Shown one piece after another: positions 42,550 to 43,778 of a DNA stretch of 43,778 bases. A program made the position numbers and the translations under genes. The stretch lies in NCBI GenBank assembly GCA_018661505.1, contig JABJIE010000031.1, forward strand, positions 1 to 43,778, written 5' to 3'. The DNA comes from Lentimicrobiaceae bacterium (lineage in GTDB: Bacteria > Bacteroidota > Bacteroidia > Bacteroidales > F082). The notes under the pieces are model-generated. The model saw only the letters and a program-made list of their open reading frames with translations. It made no database searches and had not been told where the DNA came from. Each line of letters begins with the position of its first letter. Within the stretch, counting starts at the first letter, position 1.

Positions 42550-43551
42550 TTAAACCATTACTACCTGTTGGTTTTCCGGGTAGTGATCTTGGATTTCATC
42601 CAGAATGGAAATCACTCTCTCCAGAGTTTCAGCCTCCATTAATTTAAGTCGGAAAGGTTTAAAATTTGGAAAACCCTTAAAATAGTCTCCCCAATGCTTA
42701 CGTATTTCCATCACCCCTCTACGTTCACCTTTCCAGGTAACACTTTTGTGGAGTTGTATGCTACTTATTTTAATTCTTTCTTCCATATCCGGTGGTGGAA
42801 GTAACTCCCCGGTTTCTAGGTAGTGTTTTATTTCTCTGAATATCCATGGATTACCATACACTCCTCGAGCAACCATTAATCCATCCACTCCGTAGTTATC
42901 TCTAAATTTCTTGGCAGACTGGGCATCCATTATATCACCATTACCAAAAACGGGGATGTGCATGCGAGGGTTATTTTTAACCTCACCTATTAGTGTCCAA
43001 TCCGCCGGGATTCTTGGTCTTTGAGTACGAGTACGTCCGTGGATAGTAATGGCATGTATGCCAACATCCTGAACTCTTTCGGCAATGTCAACAATATCTC
43101 TGTTGTCGTCATCATATCCAAGACGTGTTTTGATGGTAACGGGAAGCTTCACTGATTTTACCACGGCTTCTGTCATCTTTACCATTTTAGGTATATCGTT
43201 TAATATACCAGAACCGGCACCCTTTGAGGCAACCTTTTTAACGGGACACCCGTAATTGATGTCGATAACATCAGGGTTTGCACGTTCGGCATATTGTGCA
43301 GCTTTTATCATGGAATCAATATCATGACCAAATATTTGAATACCTATGGGCCTTTCAAATTCTTCAAAATCAAGTTTCTTAACGCTTTTGGCAGCATCTC
43401 GAATTAAACCCTCTGATGAAATGAACTCTGTATACATCATATCTGCACCAAACATCTTACACACATACCTAAACGGTGGGTCTGTAACATCTTCCATTGG
43501 TGCCAACAGAATTGGAAAATCTCCAAGATCTATGTTTCCTATTTTAATCAA
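42550..43551 (-). CDS. dusB: tRNA-dihydrouridine synthase
   Basis: This FMN enzyme reduces specific uridines in tRNA to dihydrouridine. The protein has 333 residues. FMN-site motifs are LLAPMEDVTDPPFRYVC (start) and VFGNGDI plus MVARGVYGNPW (end). The catalytic Cys lies in INYGCPVKKVASKGAGSGIL, and TIKTRLGYDD and ITIHGRTRTQ are present. It is the DusB type. It begins at ATG 43551 and is divergent from the partial membrane protein gene. Confidence 0.94.
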   Translation of the reverse strand: MIKIGNIDLGDFPILLAPMEDVTDPPFRYVCKMFGADMMYTEFISSEGLIRDAAKSVKKLDFEEFERPIGIQIFGHDIDSMIKAAQYAERANPDVIDINYGCPVKKVASKGAGSGILNDIPKMVKMTEAVVKSVKLPVTIKTRLGYDDDNRDIVDIAERVQDVGIHAITIHGRTRTQRPRIPADWTLIGEVKNNPRMHIPVFGNGDIMDAQSAKKFRDNYGVDGLMVARGVYGNPWIFREIKHYLETGELLPPPDMEERIKISSIQLHKSVTWKGERRGVMEIRKHWGDYFKGFPNFKPFRLKLMEAETLERVISILDEIQDHYPENQQVVMV

Positions 43552-43582
43552 TACCTTTTATTTCGAACATTATTTTGAGCTG

Positions 43583-43590
43583 CAAAAATA
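43583..43590 (-). promoter_or_regulatory. possible -7 box of dusB
   Basis: The minus strand reads TATTTTTG (fits TAnnTTTG), giving a leader of about 25 nt before dusB. No TTG is seen at -33. Confidence 0.35.
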
Positions 43591-43591
43591 T

Positions 43592-43599
43592 TAATTTTG
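43592..43599 (+). promoter_or_regulatory. possible -7 box of the CPBP-like gene
   Basis: TAATTTTG fits TAnnTTTG; TTTTG ends 14 bp upstream at 43577, slightly short of the usual -33 spacing. It abuts the dusB box, so the two divergent promoters would overlap. Confidence 0.35.
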
Positions 43600-43626
43600 T
43601 AATTCTTTGAAAAGGATTTTTTAAAT

Positions 43627-43778
43627 ATGAGAAGAACCGCACTGTTGGAGAACGTTTCTCCCTTTGGTAAACTACTGTTTTTACTGGGAACAATAATTTT
43701 AATGGGGATTGTTAGTGCCATCATAGGATTTGGTGCAGGTGCTCTATTGTTTGATGCTAGCATGAGTGATCTTTCTGG
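43627..43778 (+). CDS. membrane protein, partial; probable CPBP-family protease
   Basis: The gene is cut by the window edge after 50 codons. It starts MRRTALLENVSPFGKLLFLL and continues with a long hydrophobic helix rich in Gly. The pattern (N-x-SPF-x-KLLFLL) resembles the N-terminus of CPBP intramembrane proteases common in Bacteroidetes. No catalytic motif is reached, so the family is inferred from the first helix only. Confidence 0.5.
   Translation, partial: MRRTALLENVSPFGKLLFLLGTIILMGIVSAIIGFGAGALLFDASMSDLS

Noticed and set aside
1-43778. Search for tRNA, rRNA, CRISPR arrays, insertion sequences and riboswitches
   Set aside because: I saw no cloverleaf-type sequences, no spaced direct repeats, no transposase or terminal inverted repeats, and no known riboswitch core by eye; a covariance-model search would be needed to exclude weak RNA elements.

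Overview
The window reads as chromosomal DNA of an AT-rich member of the Bacteroidetes (probably class Bacteroidia or a close relative; I cannot name a genus). The signs are a type IX secretion C-terminal sorting domain, CarboxypepD_reg-like/DUF5686 and OMP_b-brl_3 outer-membrane proteins, an ECF sigma factor beside an anti-sigma/beta-barrel protein, DUF4136 and head-GIN (DUF2807) proteins, weak Shine-Dalgarno signals, and promoter -7 boxes of the Bacteroidetes form TAnnTTTG. I see no prophage, insertion sequence, CRISPR array, rRNA or tRNA.

Layout. 1-2.8 kb: the end of a three-gene proton-translocating transhydrogenase operon (pntAA-pntAB-pntB, minus strand, pntB cut by the window edge) with a well-formed promoter. 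3.2-8.0 kb: a 1578-residue secreted Asp-box/PKD/LamG protein. 8-10.6 kb: a possible small gene, pyruvate kinase and a DUF4136 lipoprotein. 10.6-16.8 kb (minus strand): a TMEM175-like channel, a lipoprotein with a duplicated domain, an inner-membrane/outer-membrane hybrid anti-sigma protein, its ECF sigma factor, a GNAT-like protein and an alpha/beta hydrolase. 17-22.7 kb: tRNA hydroxylase TrhO, a DUF1295 membrane enzyme, a DUF5686 protein, a decayed sodium:solute symporter fragment and a head-GIN protein.

23-35 kb is the centrepiece: an uninterrupted respiratory nitrate reduction operon, narC (membrane-anchored diheme cytochrome c)-narG-narH-narJ-narI-narK1-narK2, followed by two Crp/Fnr-family regulator genes. 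NarK1 resembles the nitrate/proton symporter type and NarK2 closely resembles E. coli NarK (nitrate/nitrite exchange). NarGHI would oxidise quinol and reduce nitrate to nitrite at the cytoplasmic face, NarJ would mature NarG, and NarC would give a second electron path. No nitrite reductase or molybdopterin gene is in the window. Upstream lie two perfect ATGAT-N4-ATCAT palindromes 107 bp apart, and the nearer one is placed to act on the predicted narC promoter. The two regulators share an N-terminal C-x2-C-x4-C-x5-C motif that could hold a redox-sensitive metal centre.

35-43.8 kb: a TonB-type outer-membrane receptor, an RNA-chaperone cluster (RRM protein, CspA-like protein, basic-tailed cold-shock protein), Ogt, an endonuclease/exonuclease/phosphatase protein, the folate-pathway pair pabB-pabC, tRNA dihydrouridine synthase, and the start of a likely CPBP membrane protease.

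The most unusual observations are the twin Cys4 regulators (the first with a broken recognition helix) and their candidate operators, two genes whose conserved N-termini have no ATG/GTG/TTG start and seem to need an AUU-type codon, a sigma-linked protein predicted to span both membranes, and a recent in-gene domain duplication with a KGD-repeat linker.
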